Assembly: GCF_008386395.1 (NCBI RefSeq) | Contig: NZ_CP043761.1 | Coordinates: forward strand, 5,270,001 to 5,334,000 | Source: Paenibacillus sp. 37 | Lineage (GTDB): Bacteria; Bacillota; Bacilli; Paenibacillales; Paenibacillaceae | Direction of reading: 5' to 3' | Length of the DNA stretch: 64,000 nt | Shown: in pieces, positions 36,051-46,346 of the stretch | How the letters are laid out: each line of letters starts with the position of its first letter | Numbering within the stretch: position 1 is the stretch's first letter | The notes under the pieces: model-generated | The model's database searches: none | Told to the model about the DNA's origin: nothing | What the model saw: only the letters and a program-made list of their open reading frames with translations | Position numbers and translations under genes: made by a program

Positions 36051-36965
36051 ATGTCAGACGAAGTAACTAAAATCAAAGCAAGGCAAAGAAATTTGCAACT
36101 GAAAATGGTAAGACAATATGTTGCTGAACAATTTCAACTAAATGATAAATTTACAGAAGATCAGATAATAATGAAGTTTTATTTCAGACAGTCAGACCTA
36201 ACAAGTTCATTAAAGCATTTCTTTGAAAAAAAAGGAGATAGATATACTTTTAAAAAAGGCATTAGGGACAAAATCTTTTCTATATCTAACATTCATAATA
36301 CCCTGAAGAATGAACCGAGCTCTGACGAGCTAGTTAATGATTACTTAGAAAACTTCAAATCATTTTCTGAACAATATCTAAATAACATTTTTGATGGAAG
36401 TAACATATATGATGACTTCTATAAAAAGTATCAATCATCCTTTGAAAAATTGCATTGGATTAGTCTTCCTGAGTATGAAGAGAACATGATGATTAATTCC
36501 AGCCTCCTTCCAGAAGATAACATAGAACAATACTACAATCATTATCATACTCTAGAGGACTTATATAATGTGCTAAATGGAACTCTAAAACCTGATAACT
36601 CTTTTAAAGGGGATATTAATCTCAACAACCGATTATCATTCAGGGTTTACAGCAGGCGCTGGGGACATGAAGATACCTATACAATTCAAAGAAGAATTGA
36701 TGGGTGGCATGTGCAGCATTTATCAATTAATGGCTTATCAGATAAAGATGGATCCGGGCCTCTACTTATGAACCTTGACCATGATTCAATTCAATACCCT
36801 AAAGAGGGAATTAAGTATGCACTTAATGTACTTTGGAATTTAGCTGATGAAACAGCAATGTCAGTTGAAGAATTGCAGATAAAATTACAAGAAATTGCAC
36901 TTTGGATCAGCTCTGTAGAGAGAGTCGTTGGTGATTATCAACCTGATTGGTGTAGCTATTACTAG
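36051..36965 (+). CDS. Hypothetical partner of the FRG protein
   Basis: 304 residues. The N-terminal 75 look like a winged-helix (MKFYFRQSDLTSSLKHFFEK, then a basic patch). The C-terminal 110 (FRVYSRRWGHEDTYTIQRR, WHVQHLSINGLSDKDGSGPL, NLDHDSIQYP) resemble a family I recall from integron cassettes, function unknown. It is co-transcribed with the FRG gene. A two-gene defence or stress module is possible; nothing in the sequence proves it. Confidence 0.65.
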   Translation: MSDEVTKIKARQRNLQLKMVRQYVAEQFQLNDKFTEDQIIMKFYFRQSDLTSSLKHFFEKKGDRYTFKKGIRDKIFSISNIHNTLKNEPSSDELVNDYLENFKSFSEQYLNNIFDGSNIYDDFYKKYQSSFEKLHWISLPEYEENMMINSSLLPEDNIEQYYNHYHTLEDLYNVLNGTLKPDNSFKGDINLNNRLSFRVYSRRWGHEDTYTIQRRIDGWHVQHLSINGLSDKDGSGPLLMNLDHDSIQYPKEGIKYALNVLWNLADETAMSVEELQIKLQEIALWISSVERVVGDYQPDWCSYY

Positions 36966-38338
36966 CGTTATGCACCATGCATCGCTAATAAGACTTTCTT
37001 CTATCTATTTAATATGTAAGTTATACATTTTATTATTATCGCACAACATTATAAGCCTAATCTATTCTAGTATTTAGCCTGTTATTTTAAAGATAAAGGA
37101 AGCTTGATGCTTGATCAACCGATTAAGTATCAAGCTTGTATATGTGCCGTAAAGTATACTCTTTGTCAACATGGTATCTGAATTTAAGCATCTACTAACT
37201 AACGCATATTAACTCATTTTTTCTTGTTATTTTTTGAATTTTATACCTGCCAATTTTCCTTTTCTCCCTCCGAGCGTCTTCCCTAGCTAATGCCATCTTA
37301 TCCATGCTTTTTTTCACATCTTATCCTTATTTGGTCGTACTATGAACTGTCTATAGAGCGGCTTAGATTAAATCAGCTCGTGTTACCCCTCTAAGGTAAG
37401 TGCTCTTTATCTAAAAACCTAGAATTCCACCGATATACTCCAATCGGGAAGCATGAAGAATGGGGTCAGCACACTTATTTGTTCAAACTGAAAGTTCAAG
37501 CAGACGTTCAATTGCATATCCGTCTAACTTTTCTTTTCTTTTTCATGAAACTTTATCTAACTCCTCAATGTCCTCAGAATTAATAAATTATGATATACTC
37601 TGTAATGAAGTTTAGATAAATACATACTGCCTCTCTATCGATCTTCAAAGGAATATGACGCTTTCGTAAATTTTTTTCGCTCACACCCCAATTTTTTTAC
37701 AAATTTGCAACTTCCTTTTCGTCTTCAATTAATCCTTCCAACAGATGCACCCGAGTACAACACCCTTTTCATATCTCCTGTAACAAAAGTCCCCCTTACA
37801 TTCACCAACCCTTTGCTAAATCTTTTAAATGCATCCTAATTCCTCCTCAAAATATTCTTTTTATCACTTAATAGATAGTTTTATAAGGATTTATGAACAG
37901 TTCTCCAACCCAAGCTTTGAATCGCGCTGCCAGTATAAGTAACGGGCTGCAAAATAAACATCTAGCCCATGGGTCATATCCAGATTGACCATACGAAAAC
38001 CTTTTTAGAGATCAGCGGTGACTGTGAGAAACGGCCTTTAGGTTGCGAAATGACCACATCCATCGCGATCTCCATGTAAGATGTCGTTATTCCAAGGCGC
38101 TAGATAAGACGCATTCTAAGAAGGGGGATATTTAAATCCTTAATAAGCAGGTATCATATCTACAGGTGAGATTATGAAATGGACAAGCTTATTGAAGTTT
38201 ACAAGTAAACCTTTGTGGGCAAGAACTTCTTAGTTTAAAAACATCTGTAGGCTGGAGTTTATAGATTTTGTAAAACTGAGTGAAACAAGGGATTCCGGCA
38301 AATGCAATGAACTCCGCCAGTTAAAATAAAATTTCTTT
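36966..38338. other. Long stretch without an intact gene
   Basis: About 1.37 kb, AT-rich. A hairpin lies at 37100-37137. On the minus strand a ribosome-binding-site-like AGGAGG precedes an ATG near 37835 (MHLKDLAKG), and after a frameshift reads NVRGTFVTGDMKRVLYSGAS and then stops; this may be a dead small gene. No protein family or RNA was recognised in the rest. Confidence 0.45.
37100..37137. terminator. Strong hairpin after the FRG operon
   Basis: A 13-position stem (AAGCTTGATGCTT / AAGTATCAAGCTT, one G-U) with a 12-base loop, 135 bp past the end of the FRG partner gene. No U-run follows, so termination is uncertain. Confidence 0.45.
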
Positions 38339-41300
38339 TTAATCGGTTAGAAATTCTCTTTTCTTCTCCTTTTCTATTTTATAGCGTAAATCTCGTATAC
38401 ACCCTTCAATCTCATGACTATGTTCAAGTAAATCAACAGAATTTAATAGTCCTAGAACTGATTCAAAAAAGGTAATTCTTTCTAGTAAAATAGGAATCTC
38501 ACTCCCTGACCACCCCCGTGAACTCTTTTCTAGTGGCAGCTTTCTAAAGAGACTATATTCTTTGTTATAAGACAATAATTCTTGAAGTTGCATTAACTTT
38601 CTACTTGTAGAGAAGTTTGATACAACGTAAAATACCATTCTCATTAGTTCAATATTTGAATTATATTTCCTAATAATAATTTTCAGAAAACTATCCTGCC
38701 TTTCTTCAGCTAAAGTTTTTTTCTTTTTATTACCTAAGAAAATAAACTTTAATAGTGATCTTTTATTATGTGAATGATTCTTTTGCTCGTATTCATATAA
38801 AAATATAAGTAACCCTTCCATAATTTCGTTATATTTGTCATTATCCCACACGCAGGAAAAGTCAATGCTTTCATGATTTCGAAGGCGCTCCATCTCATCA
38901 AAATTTCTTACAAATTCAAGAATAAACTTAGGGTCTAAATTTAATATTTTTCTCAAAGCTGAACCATCATAATCAACAAAATTACTATTTTTCATAACCG
39001 CTAAATAGGCTTGTTCTAAAAGTTCAATATCAGCTCTAAATAGAATCTCAAGTTCTTTGTTGATTTCTGTATGAGGGTTAAATATCATCTCAATAGCATA
39101 AGCAAAATATTTGTTATTATTTATACGCTCCAACGCAATTACTACAACTTGTTTGATTATTTCCTCATTAGTTGCTGTATATTTAAGTAAGTAATCAGTA
39201 TGGTACGGTACATACTCAGGTTTAGCACTTCGATAAAGATCAAGCAATAATTCAACATCTTTTTGAGTAGGTAAATTTTCTGGTATATTATACAAGTAAC
39301 CAAAAAGCCACTTATCTTTCTCGACAACACACGATTTTTGAATAACACCTAACAGTAATGTGTATGATTCGAATCTTAATTTAAATATTTTCATCAAGAC
39401 TGTAGGGCTAAATGATAATGGATCGTTCAGATTCAAGTAATCATTTAACACTTCTAACCCTAGTTTCGGGTCTCTATCTATCAATACCTGAAACACTTCC
39501 AAAAAACCTTCATTAAAACTGTATTCATCTCTATTTCCAAGAAAACCACTGTTCTTAATCTCGGTACATTGACTAAAAAATCTCGAATAGTCATCTTGCA
39601 CAAATTCTCTAAAATATTCACTAATTCTTATATTCCTCATCTTTATTTTCTCATTATAATCCAACACCTCCGAATAATACTCCTCCTCCTTCCCGAATAA
39701 GACCTCAGATAGGATATAAGTTTCATTTTTAAAATTTTGTTGCATCTGTTCATCAAATTCAATTTTATGGTCGTTTAACAAATCCAGATATGTTTGCATA
39801 ATACTACATTCCAAATAGCTTTCTTTATTCAAAGAATTAAATAAAAAAGTAAAAAGTTCAAGGGAATCGCTTTGTATTATTTCTGTAGTACATACCTCTA
39901 ACCGCGACGAACTATAGTTATAAATCAATTCTAGAATCTCACTGCGGAGGTTTTCTTTGTGGAATAACTCAAATATAAAATTCCATATTTTCCCTCTCAA
40001 TTGAGTTAGTGAATCTGTCTTATATAATTCAAACCTTCTGAAGAGTACTGAATTCCCTTGGGATTCTGAGCTTTCGAATTTTGTTCTGACATAATATCCT
40101 GCGACTTTTATAAATAATCTCATTAAAAGTTCATCTTTACTTAGTTGTATTTCTTTCCACAATACATCTATTACAATATTTTGGTGCTCATATTCAAGCA
40201 AATAGGAATCAACATCAAAACCGAATGACTCTGTTAAAATCGTATAGACATTGGAGGCAAGACTTGGTCGTTTATTATACAACGATACAAGAAGTTCATT
40301 TGCCATGTTGAACATTTCTATATCTGACGAAATAAAAGCACTCAGGATACTAAGAAGAGATGGATTTGATATTCTATCGTTCTTTTTTATTTGAATATCC
40401 CTATAATCCAATATTTCAACCTCAAGTACTTTCAAACTATCCTTCACGAATAATAGTGTAGATGTTTGGTCTATAAACCAAAACGCATTATAAAATTCCA
40501 TAACTAATTCCCAGTCTCCGTTTTCTTTTGCAATAGCTAGTGAATACTTGACGTGGGAACTCAATTTCTCCATTATTTTTTGGGAATATAGAGAATTTAA
40601 CACTGGATTGATAGCATCAATTATTAGCTGTTTTCTGTTCGGGAAAAAGTTTTTTAGTATGTCAGAAAAATCAATAATGTTCTCCTTAAAAACCGTTAAA
40701 TACAATAAATATGTAGCCAACACTTGATCTGCAACTTTTACTGCTTCGTTTTCGTACATATCAAATACTTCAATATCATGTAATTTTTTTACTGCTTCCC
40801 AAAATTCATACTTTGAAATTGAAAATACTTCTTCTATGATGACCATCTGATCAATGTTTAAAAAGTCTACAGTACGTAACAAAGAAACGATCCCTGCTGC
40901 CTTCTTTACGTTTTCATCATCTAATGCATTAATATCCCTCTTAATGGATTCATAATATTCTTCATAGATATTAGTCACATCTGCAATACTCTGCAGGTTA
41001 TTTTCTCTTTTTGCTACTTTCGCAGCCATAATAGCAAGTCGTGGATTTCCCTTTGATATTTCTGATATTCTATCTAAGTAATGGATGTTTTTTATCTCAT
41101 ATTCTTCTTTAATAAAATCGCTAATCTGCTCATTATTCAATGGATTAACCTCTAGTTCATAATAGCCCCCGTACTCTCTTGCCAAATTTTGAATTTTCAC
41201 TTTTGCATAATCTCTTACTGTAGCTATAATTTTTATTTTTCGACCCATTTCTTGTTTATGTATCCACTGGAGTACATAATCGAGTTGATTTAACCGATTA

Positions 41301-42097
41301 GCATCATCTACAAGAATTAGAAAAGGTTTAAAATCAGAAAAGTGAACAGCTAAATCTTCAAAAATACTTACACCTCTATTAAATACACATCTGACTTCGT
41401 ATTCTGAATGAATTAGTTTGAATCTATGGCAACACTCCAGAGCTATTCTTGATTTTCCGACACCTGAACGTCCTGAAATAATCACTAAATCTGTTGTTTC
41501 CAACATAGATACTATAGAAGTAACTTCTTCATCTCTAAATTGAAATTGTGTGTCTAGTGGAGTTGCCACCGCACTCTTGTTGTAAGCAGTAACAAAATCA
41601 TCTATTGATATGACTTGCCCTGTATCCACTTCAATGCCTAGCAGATCCCTTGCGATACCTGGATACTTTTGGTACAGATCAAAAGAAAGTGGTCCGATAC
41701 CAAAAATGTTAATATTCACACCTTTATCTTGACATTGATTTCTTATACCTTTTTCCTCTTCTGGTGTAAGTGAAGATGTATGACAGTATACAACCTCCTC
41801 AATTAGATCGACAGCTATACCTGTTTTAGCTCTATTAAAACACTTTTCTAAATCATCAATAATCTTCTTATATAAATTTGATTTCTGTGTTGTGTACTCA
41901 AAAAAAACATATTTACCATTGGGGAGTGTACATAATGAGTCAGGCGTACCTTTTCTTACTTTGTCAGCTCCAATTACTGATCCTAAAGGGTTAATATCAT
42001 TATATCCCTTTGCATGCAGATAAGCGTCAGCAACCTTCTGAAATACATCACCACTTAACTCATGAATTTTATTTTGTATTTGATTTATTTTAGACAT
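38339..42097 (-). CDS. Nuclease-fold plus STAND NTPase, probable antiviral sensor
   Basis: 1,252 residues. The N-terminal 100 residues hold a PD-(D/E)xK-like pattern, KGTPDSLCTLPNGKYVFFEY followed by TTQ. Near residue 205 lies Walker A (ISGRSGVGKSRIAL), and near 255 Walker B (FLILVDDANRLNQL). Then IIATVRDYAK acts as a sensor region. The remaining 800 residues are helical without clear motifs, as in repeat-type sensor regions. An effector nuclease, STAND ATPase and long helical C-terminus is the layout of Avs-type antiphage proteins; the ATPase recalls the nSTAND3 group. Single gene with no partner on its strand. Confidence 0.72.
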   Translation of the reverse strand: MSKINQIQNKIHELSGDVFQKVADAYLHAKGYNDINPLGSVIGADKVRKGTPDSLCTLPNGKYVFFEYTTQKSNLYKKIIDDLEKCFNRAKTGIAVDLIEEVVYCHTSSLTPEEEKGIRNQCQDKGVNINIFGIGPLSFDLYQKYPGIARDLLGIEVDTGQVISIDDFVTAYNKSAVATPLDTQFQFRDEEVTSIVSMLETTDLVIISGRSGVGKSRIALECCHRFKLIHSEYEVRCVFNRGVSIFEDLAVHFSDFKPFLILVDDANRLNQLDYVLQWIHKQEMGRKIKIIATVRDYAKVKIQNLAREYGGYYELEVNPLNNEQISDFIKEEYEIKNIHYLDRISEISKGNPRLAIMAAKVAKRENNLQSIADVTNIYEEYYESIKRDINALDDENVKKAAGIVSLLRTVDFLNIDQMVIIEEVFSISKYEFWEAVKKLHDIEVFDMYENEAVKVADQVLATYLLYLTVFKENIIDFSDILKNFFPNRKQLIIDAINPVLNSLYSQKIMEKLSSHVKYSLAIAKENGDWELVMEFYNAFWFIDQTSTLLFVKDSLKVLEVEILDYRDIQIKKNDRISNPSLLSILSAFISSDIEMFNMANELLVSLYNKRPSLASNVYTILTESFGFDVDSYLLEYEHQNIVIDVLWKEIQLSKDELLMRLFIKVAGYYVRTKFESSESQGNSVLFRRFELYKTDSLTQLRGKIWNFIFELFHKENLRSEILELIYNYSSSRLEVCTTEIIQSDSLELFTFLFNSLNKESYLECSIMQTYLDLLNDHKIEFDEQMQQNFKNETYILSEVLFGKEEEYYSEVLDYNEKIKMRNIRISEYFREFVQDDYSRFFSQCTEIKNSGFLGNRDEYSFNEGFLEVFQVLIDRDPKLGLEVLNDYLNLNDPLSFSPTVLMKIFKLRFESYTLLLGVIQKSCVVEKDKWLFGYLYNIPENLPTQKDVELLLDLYRSAKPEYVPYHTDYLLKYTATNEEIIKQVVVIALERINNNKYFAYAIEMIFNPHTEINKELEILFRADIELLEQAYLAVMKNSNFVDYDGSALRKILNLDPKFILEFVRNFDEMERLRNHESIDFSCVWDNDKYNEIMEGLLIFLYEYEQKNHSHNKRSLLKFIFLGNKKKKTLAEERQDSFLKIIIRKYNSNIELMRMVFYVVSNFSTSRKLMQLQELLSYNKEYSLFRKLPLEKSSRGWSGSEIPILLERITFFESVLGLLNSVDLLEHSHEIEGCIRDLRYKIEKEKKREFLTD

Positions 42098-42717
42098 TAC
42101 AAACCTCCATTTCGATTGTATATCAAGAGTAAATCTGGAAGATTAATCAAGATATTTGTCTGATATTAAAAAAACTGATACTCAACGTTCCATTGTAAAA
42201 TACTTCAACTCAAGATAACAAATGGTGGAGGCTTACTTGGTGAATGAACATAATTCTAATTAATCTGAAAATGCAGTTTTGGCATGGAAACACTTCAGGG
42301 CGGAGAACACTTGATTGAATAAGCCCCCCAAATAGAAAAAATGAACTCTACGCATATCCCGCTACAGTACGGCAGAAACTCTCGATTTCTTTTTAGCTGT
42401 ATTCTATAGAAAACTAAGTGATATTCAACCAATGCTTTGATAGTTTTATTCTACATACGCTAACTTTTCCTGTCCAATTTAGCATAAGACTATACAAATT
42501 AAGTTTGAAATAATATCTATATGCTTAATTGTGTTTAAGTTGAAATACCTTAGTTGATAAAGTTAAGCATTATCACCATCATTCTTACTCTTACTCTTTT
42601 TTATCCCTAGATTCAACAATAGACTTTAATACGTCACTCACTTCCCATTTGACACCCACTTCAAAAAGGTCTACCCTAATAACGAACCATATATTCACTA
42701 ATAAGGAGTCGTTTCCG
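42098..42717. other. Intergenic stretch, no gene recognised
   Basis: About 620 bp between the divergent STAND gene and the TetR gene. Very AT-rich, with promoters presumably for both. I see no open frame with a credible start, no clear hairpin and no known RNA. Confidence 0.4.
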
Positions 42718-43329
42718 ATGGTGCAAGCCAAGAAAGACGAAGTCAGGAAAGAGATTGAATATGCGGCGCTCAAAGTCTTTTTTGAAAAGGGCTATGTGGA
42801 TGCCAAGATGAGCGATATCGCGGATGAGATCAATATCTCCGTGGGCAATATCTATACTTATTTTAAGAACAAGAAAGAACTCTTCTACGCCGTCGTGCCG
42901 CCGGATCTGGTGGATTATCTGAAAAATGTGCTTGTGGAGACGATTCACTTTGATAATCAGACCTTGTTCGAGGAAACGGATAGAGAGCGAAAGTCGGCGC
43001 TGTTGCAGGAACAGATAGACGTATTACGTAAATACCGGAATCAGATTGTCATCATCTTTGAAAAAAATAAAGGAACCATCTACACCAACGCCAAGAATGA
43101 ACTTGTTGAGCTGATGATCGAAACCAAGAAGGCCTATCTGAAGAATCAATATAAACGGTATGAGATTGGCACCGAGGAGAATTTGATCTTGCTGAACATC
43201 CTCGCACACAACGTGATCGACATGAACCTGGATCTGTTGAAGCGGGATATGAGTGAGGAGAGCCGGAAGCAAATATTCGAAGCGTTGTATGTATACAGAC
43301 TGTACGGTATGAAGAGCCTCAACGAATAA
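42718..43329 (+). CDS. TetR/AcrR family regulator
   Basis: 203 residues from the ATG at 42718 (AAGGAG eleven bases upstream). The HTH is KVFFEKGYVDAKMSDIADEI then SVGNIYTYFKNKKELFYAVV, the standard TetR signature. The C-terminal ligand domain is unassigned. It lies upstream of and in the same direction as an amidohydrolase, with a 39-bp palindrome between them. It likely represses that gene. Confidence 0.88.
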   Translation: MVQAKKDEVRKEIEYAALKVFFEKGYVDAKMSDIADEINISVGNIYTYFKNKKELFYAVVPPDLVDYLKNVLVETIHFDNQTLFEETDRERKSALLQEQIDVLRKYRNQIVIIFEKNKGTIYTNAKNELVELMIETKKAYLKNQYKRYEIGTEENLILLNILAHNVIDMNLDLLKRDMSEESRKQIFEALYVYRLYGMKSLNE

Positions 43330-43432
43330 CGCTCCATCTCATCACTTATGAGTTGTAGACAAAGCGTGCAGATCAGATCAAATTCACTTGGTTTGCACGC
43401 AAAAATATCTAACATTAAGTCGCTTTATTTTT

Positions 43433-43471
43433 TTGTTTCAATAATGAATAAATAATTCATTATTGAAACAA
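43433..43471. promoter_or_regulatory. Perfect 17-bp inverted repeat, likely TetR operator
   Basis: TTGTTTCAATAATGAAT and its exact complement are separated by AAATA. It lies 56 bp before the amidohydrolase start and about 100 bp after tetR. The symmetry and position fit a TetR-type operator over the promoter. Confidence 0.65.
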
Positions 43472-43526
43472 GCATCTTCGTTACCCTAACTACTCACCTC
43501 ACCCACATCCTAAGGAGGAACACAAC

Positions 43527-44849
43527 ATGAACACTGCTTACGAATTAAAAAACGTCAATCTGATCCACGGCGACTCCAGCCGCAATCTGCAAAAAAACAT
43601 GACCATTCTCGTCAATGAACAAGGTCTCATTCAGGATATCGGCCAAGATCATGAGTTACGCATCCCTAGTCACTACACAACAATCGACCTCTCAGGGAAA
43701 TACGCAATGCCAGGACTGATCAACGCCCACGTGCACCTCTTTGCAGATGGTAAACCATTCAGCCTATCTGCCAGCGAAGGTATGTTGAAGTTCGCATATG
43801 ATCGAATCCTGAACACGAAATTCGGCAGAAACGTTTTGAAAAAACGCATGAAACGCAATGCGCTGACCGCTCTCCATGCGGGTGTAACGACGATGCGCAG
43901 CGTGGGAGAATTCTTTTACACCGACGTCCAGTTGCGGGATGAGATTAATAACGGCGACTTTGTCGGTCCTAATCTGCTTGTCTCCGGATTTTTCCTAAGT
44001 GTCACGGGCGGACATGGTGCTCCATTCCTCGCTCTGGTGGGCGACTCCCCGTGGGAAGCACGAAAAAATGTACGGCTGAATGTTAAACACGGCGTGGATC
44101 TGATCAAAATCTGTGTGACGGGTGGCGTGACGGATGCGAAAATGGTGGGCGAAGCTGGACGTTTACAGATGACGGTGGAAGAAGTTGCGGCGATCTGTGA
44201 CGAAGCGCATAAGATTGGCCTGCGGGTGGCAGCCCATGTGGAAAACACGGAAGGTGTACGCGTTGCGTTACAGGGTGGCGTCGATACCATTGAGCACGGT
44301 TCGGAGATGGACGACGAAATCATTCATTTGTTCAAAAATAATCCCAATGCCCTGAATGGCTACACCGCACTCATCCCCACCCTGCAAGCCGCTTATCCAT
44401 CCGCCTCACTGGATACCAGCGTAACGAAGGTCAGTGCAACGGTAAAAGAGAATTCCAGACTCGTCTACGATTCCATGCTCAAAGGTGTGAAGCAAGCGAT
44501 CGAAAACGACATCACCATCGGGATTGGCACCGATGCCGCCATGCCTTACGTAACTCACTATGATATGTGGAGAGAGATGGACCACTACATGAGACAGGCC
44601 ACCCTGAACAACAAACAGGTCATCGACATGGTGACCCGAACCAATGCAAAGATCCTGGGCGTTGATGATGTAACAGGGACGGTGGATATCGGCAAACATG
44701 CCGATCTGATTATTATGGAGCGAAATCCGCTGGAACATATCGAGGCCTTGTCAGACATCTCGATGGTCATGGTCAAAGGAAATCTAATTCAAACACCATC
44801 TGTCACAAGAATCAAAGAAGTCGACGATGTTCTAAACTCAGTTTGGTGA
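43527..44849 (+). CDS. Imidazolonepropionase-like amidohydrolase
   Basis: 440 residues, amidohydrolase superfamily (COG1228-like, including prolidases and imidazolonepropionases). Metal motifs: GLINAHVHLFADG, KICVTGGVTDAKM, VAAHVENTEGV, GGVDTIEHGSEMDDE and IGTDAAMP. AGGAGG is seven to nine bases before the ATG. No signal peptide. Likely under control of the upstream TetR regulator through the palindrome between them. Substrate, perhaps a dipeptide or cyclic amide, unknown. Confidence 0.88.
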   Translation: MNTAYELKNVNLIHGDSSRNLQKNMTILVNEQGLIQDIGQDHELRIPSHYTTIDLSGKYAMPGLINAHVHLFADGKPFSLSASEGMLKFAYDRILNTKFGRNVLKKRMKRNALTALHAGVTTMRSVGEFFYTDVQLRDEINNGDFVGPNLLVSGFFLSVTGGHGAPFLALVGDSPWEARKNVRLNVKHGVDLIKICVTGGVTDAKMVGEAGRLQMTVEEVAAICDEAHKIGLRVAAHVENTEGVRVALQGGVDTIEHGSEMDDEIIHLFKNNPNALNGYTALIPTLQAAYPSASLDTSVTKVSATVKENSRLVYDSMLKGVKQAIENDITIGIGTDAAMPYVTHYDMWREMDHYMRQATLNNKQVIDMVTRTNAKILGVDDVTGTVDIGKHADLIIMERNPLEHIEALSDISMVMVKGNLIQTPSVTRIKEVDDVLNSVW

Positions 44850-44881
44850 GTTCAGAATTGTAAACATAGAGTCGATCAGTA

Positions 44882-45133
44882 CTACGTAATATTGGCTTCA
44901 ATTAAATACGCTTTATCTTTAGAGTTCAATAATTCAGGCATTATGCTTTGAGGTGGCGGAATATCTTCAACAGGTTCTCTATCCAAAAATAATTCAAGTG
45001 CTTCTTTCGCCATTAATAATGCTTCTTCAACTGAATCGCCACAGGTGATACATCCAGGCAGATCAGGAAATGTAACATTAATTCCATCTTCAGCAAAATT
45101 AAAAATTGCGTAGTATTGGTAAGTTCGAATCAT
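44882..45133 (-). CDS. HicB-like protein, solitary
   Basis: 83 residues from the ATG at 45133, with AGGAGG eight bases before it; a GTG three codons earlier overlaps that site. HicB fold: YYAIFNFAEDGINVTFPDLPGC then GDSVEEALLMAKEALELFL. HicB is normally the antitoxin of HicA; no HicA toxin ORF is seen on either side, so it is an orphan or regulates something else. Confidence 0.82.
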   Translation of the reverse strand: MIRTYQYYAIFNFAEDGINVTFPDLPGCITCGDSVEEALLMAKEALELFLDREPVEDIPPPQSIMPELLNSKDKAYLIEANIT

Positions 45134-45177
45134 ACGGGACACCTCCTGTTATCTAAATTTTTATCAAAAACAGCAAA

Positions 45178-45209
45178 AAGCCTTTCGTATTATATGCTGA
45201 AAGGCTTTC
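45178..45209 (-). terminator. Terminator after the YdeI-like gene
   Basis: Perfect 10-bp stem GAAAGGCTTT with a 12-base loop; on the minus strand the stem leads into TTTTTGCTGTTTTT. It ends the 45254-45847 transcript. Confidence 0.75.
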
Positions 45210-45253
45210 AACTCGTTTAACTCTTCATTTCCCTCAAATATATTGTTATAAGA

Positions 45254-45847
45254 TTAATCATTCAACCCTTTGCCCTCCAGGATCGGCTGCATGTACTTCT
45301 CAATTCGTGACACTTTTGTTTTGGATTGCTTCGGTTGTGAAAAATAATAGAGATATGCCCGCTGCCTTCCGGGTGTGAGTGCTTCAAATGCATCCCGGAA
45401 AGCAGGATTTTCATCGAACTGCTGCTGGAGTTCCTCAGGAACGCTATATTCGGTAGTCTTTTTCATTTCCACTTGCAGTCCGGCTTGTTCCACTTCAATC
45501 GCTTGCTGGATATAGGCTTTGATCCAATCCTCCTGCTCCACAATCTGCTCCAGACTGGTGAATCGAAGCTGGCGCTCTGCCTGTACATTTTCCGTTTGCT
45601 GGACCAAAATGCCATGCGTATCCTTCAGCAGAGCACCTTTGAAAAACAGAATGGCCACGTACTCTTTGAATCCATGGATGAGAACGATGTTCTTCCCATC
45701 GAGCATGTAACATGGGTGCATCCATTTCATATCCTCTGTTAGGTCAAAATCTCGAATAATCTCTCTCAGCTTCGTGGACTCTTCCTGCCACGATTTAAGG
45801 TTCTTTAGATAGCCGTCAACTTTGCGATTCCCACTTGTATCCGTCAT
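45254..45847 (-). CDS. YdeI/OmpD-associated (DUF1801-type) protein
   Basis: 197 residues. The N-terminal part (DMKWMHPCYMLDGKNIVLIH, then KEYVAILFFKGALLKD) is the DUF1801 fold, and the C-terminal tail EALTPGRQRAYLYYFSQPK is the YdeI addition. Cytoplasmic; the biochemical role of the family is not established. Single gene with its own terminator. Confidence 0.82.
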   Translation of the reverse strand: MTDTSGNRKVDGYLKNLKSWQEESTKLREIIRDFDLTEDMKWMHPCYMLDGKNIVLIHGFKEYVAILFFKGALLKDTHGILVQQTENVQAERQLRFTSLEQIVEQEDWIKAYIQQAIEVEQAGLQVEMKKTTEYSVPEELQQQFDENPAFRDAFEALTPGRQRAYLYYFSQPKQSKTKVSRIEKYMQPILEGKGLND

Positions 45848-46108
45848 GGAGAAGTACCTCTCTTTATCTCATGGTTTTATAGGTTCAATTGTACTGGTTT
45901 TCAGTGGATTGTACAGCTTTGCTTACAGAGCTTTTATTGACTTTTCTACTTGAATTTAAACCTTAATAGCAATAAAGACCATCCTGTTAGATGGCCTATA
46001 ATTTAATCCAATCTCATCTAATAAGTTTCAATCGACAGTTCACCATACCCATAGTAAAATAATGGAATGTCTATTGTCATAATTCCAACAGATGAAAGGA
46101 TGATCTAA

Positions 46109-46333
46109 ATGAGAGAGTACACAGTTGTTCCAGGTCCCAAAAATGTTCAAGTAAACCGAGGTGATACTCAGGCTGCTGTTAATTTATTTGCTGATATCAT
46201 CAATCACAAAGCACAATCCGGATGGATCTATCAATCCATGGAGTCGCTAGCCGTTACCGAGAAGCCCGGTTGTCTCCAGCAACCCGTTACAACGCATCAT
46301 TATATGCTGATTTTCTACAGAGAGATGCATTAA
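46109..46333 (+). CDS. Small conserved hypothetical (DUF4177-like)
   Basis: 74 residues: REYTVVPGPKNVQVNRGDTQ, then GWIYQSMESLAV and a final YMLIFYREMH. The pattern of an N-terminal strand, a helix ending in GW and C-terminal strands recalls DUF4177 proteins. GAAAGGATG precedes the ATG. It is 13 bp before the YidD-like gene, so probably one operon. Confidence 0.6.
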   Translation: MREYTVVPGPKNVQVNRGDTQAAVNLFADIINHKAQSGWIYQSMESLAVTEKPGCLQQPVTTHHYMLIFYREMH

Positions 46334-46346
46334 TCGCACAACAATC

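Noticed and set aside
36966..38338. A structured non-coding RNA in the long gap
   Set aside because: Apart from one hairpin no compact set of stems or known motif could be seen; AT-rich decay explains the gap as well.
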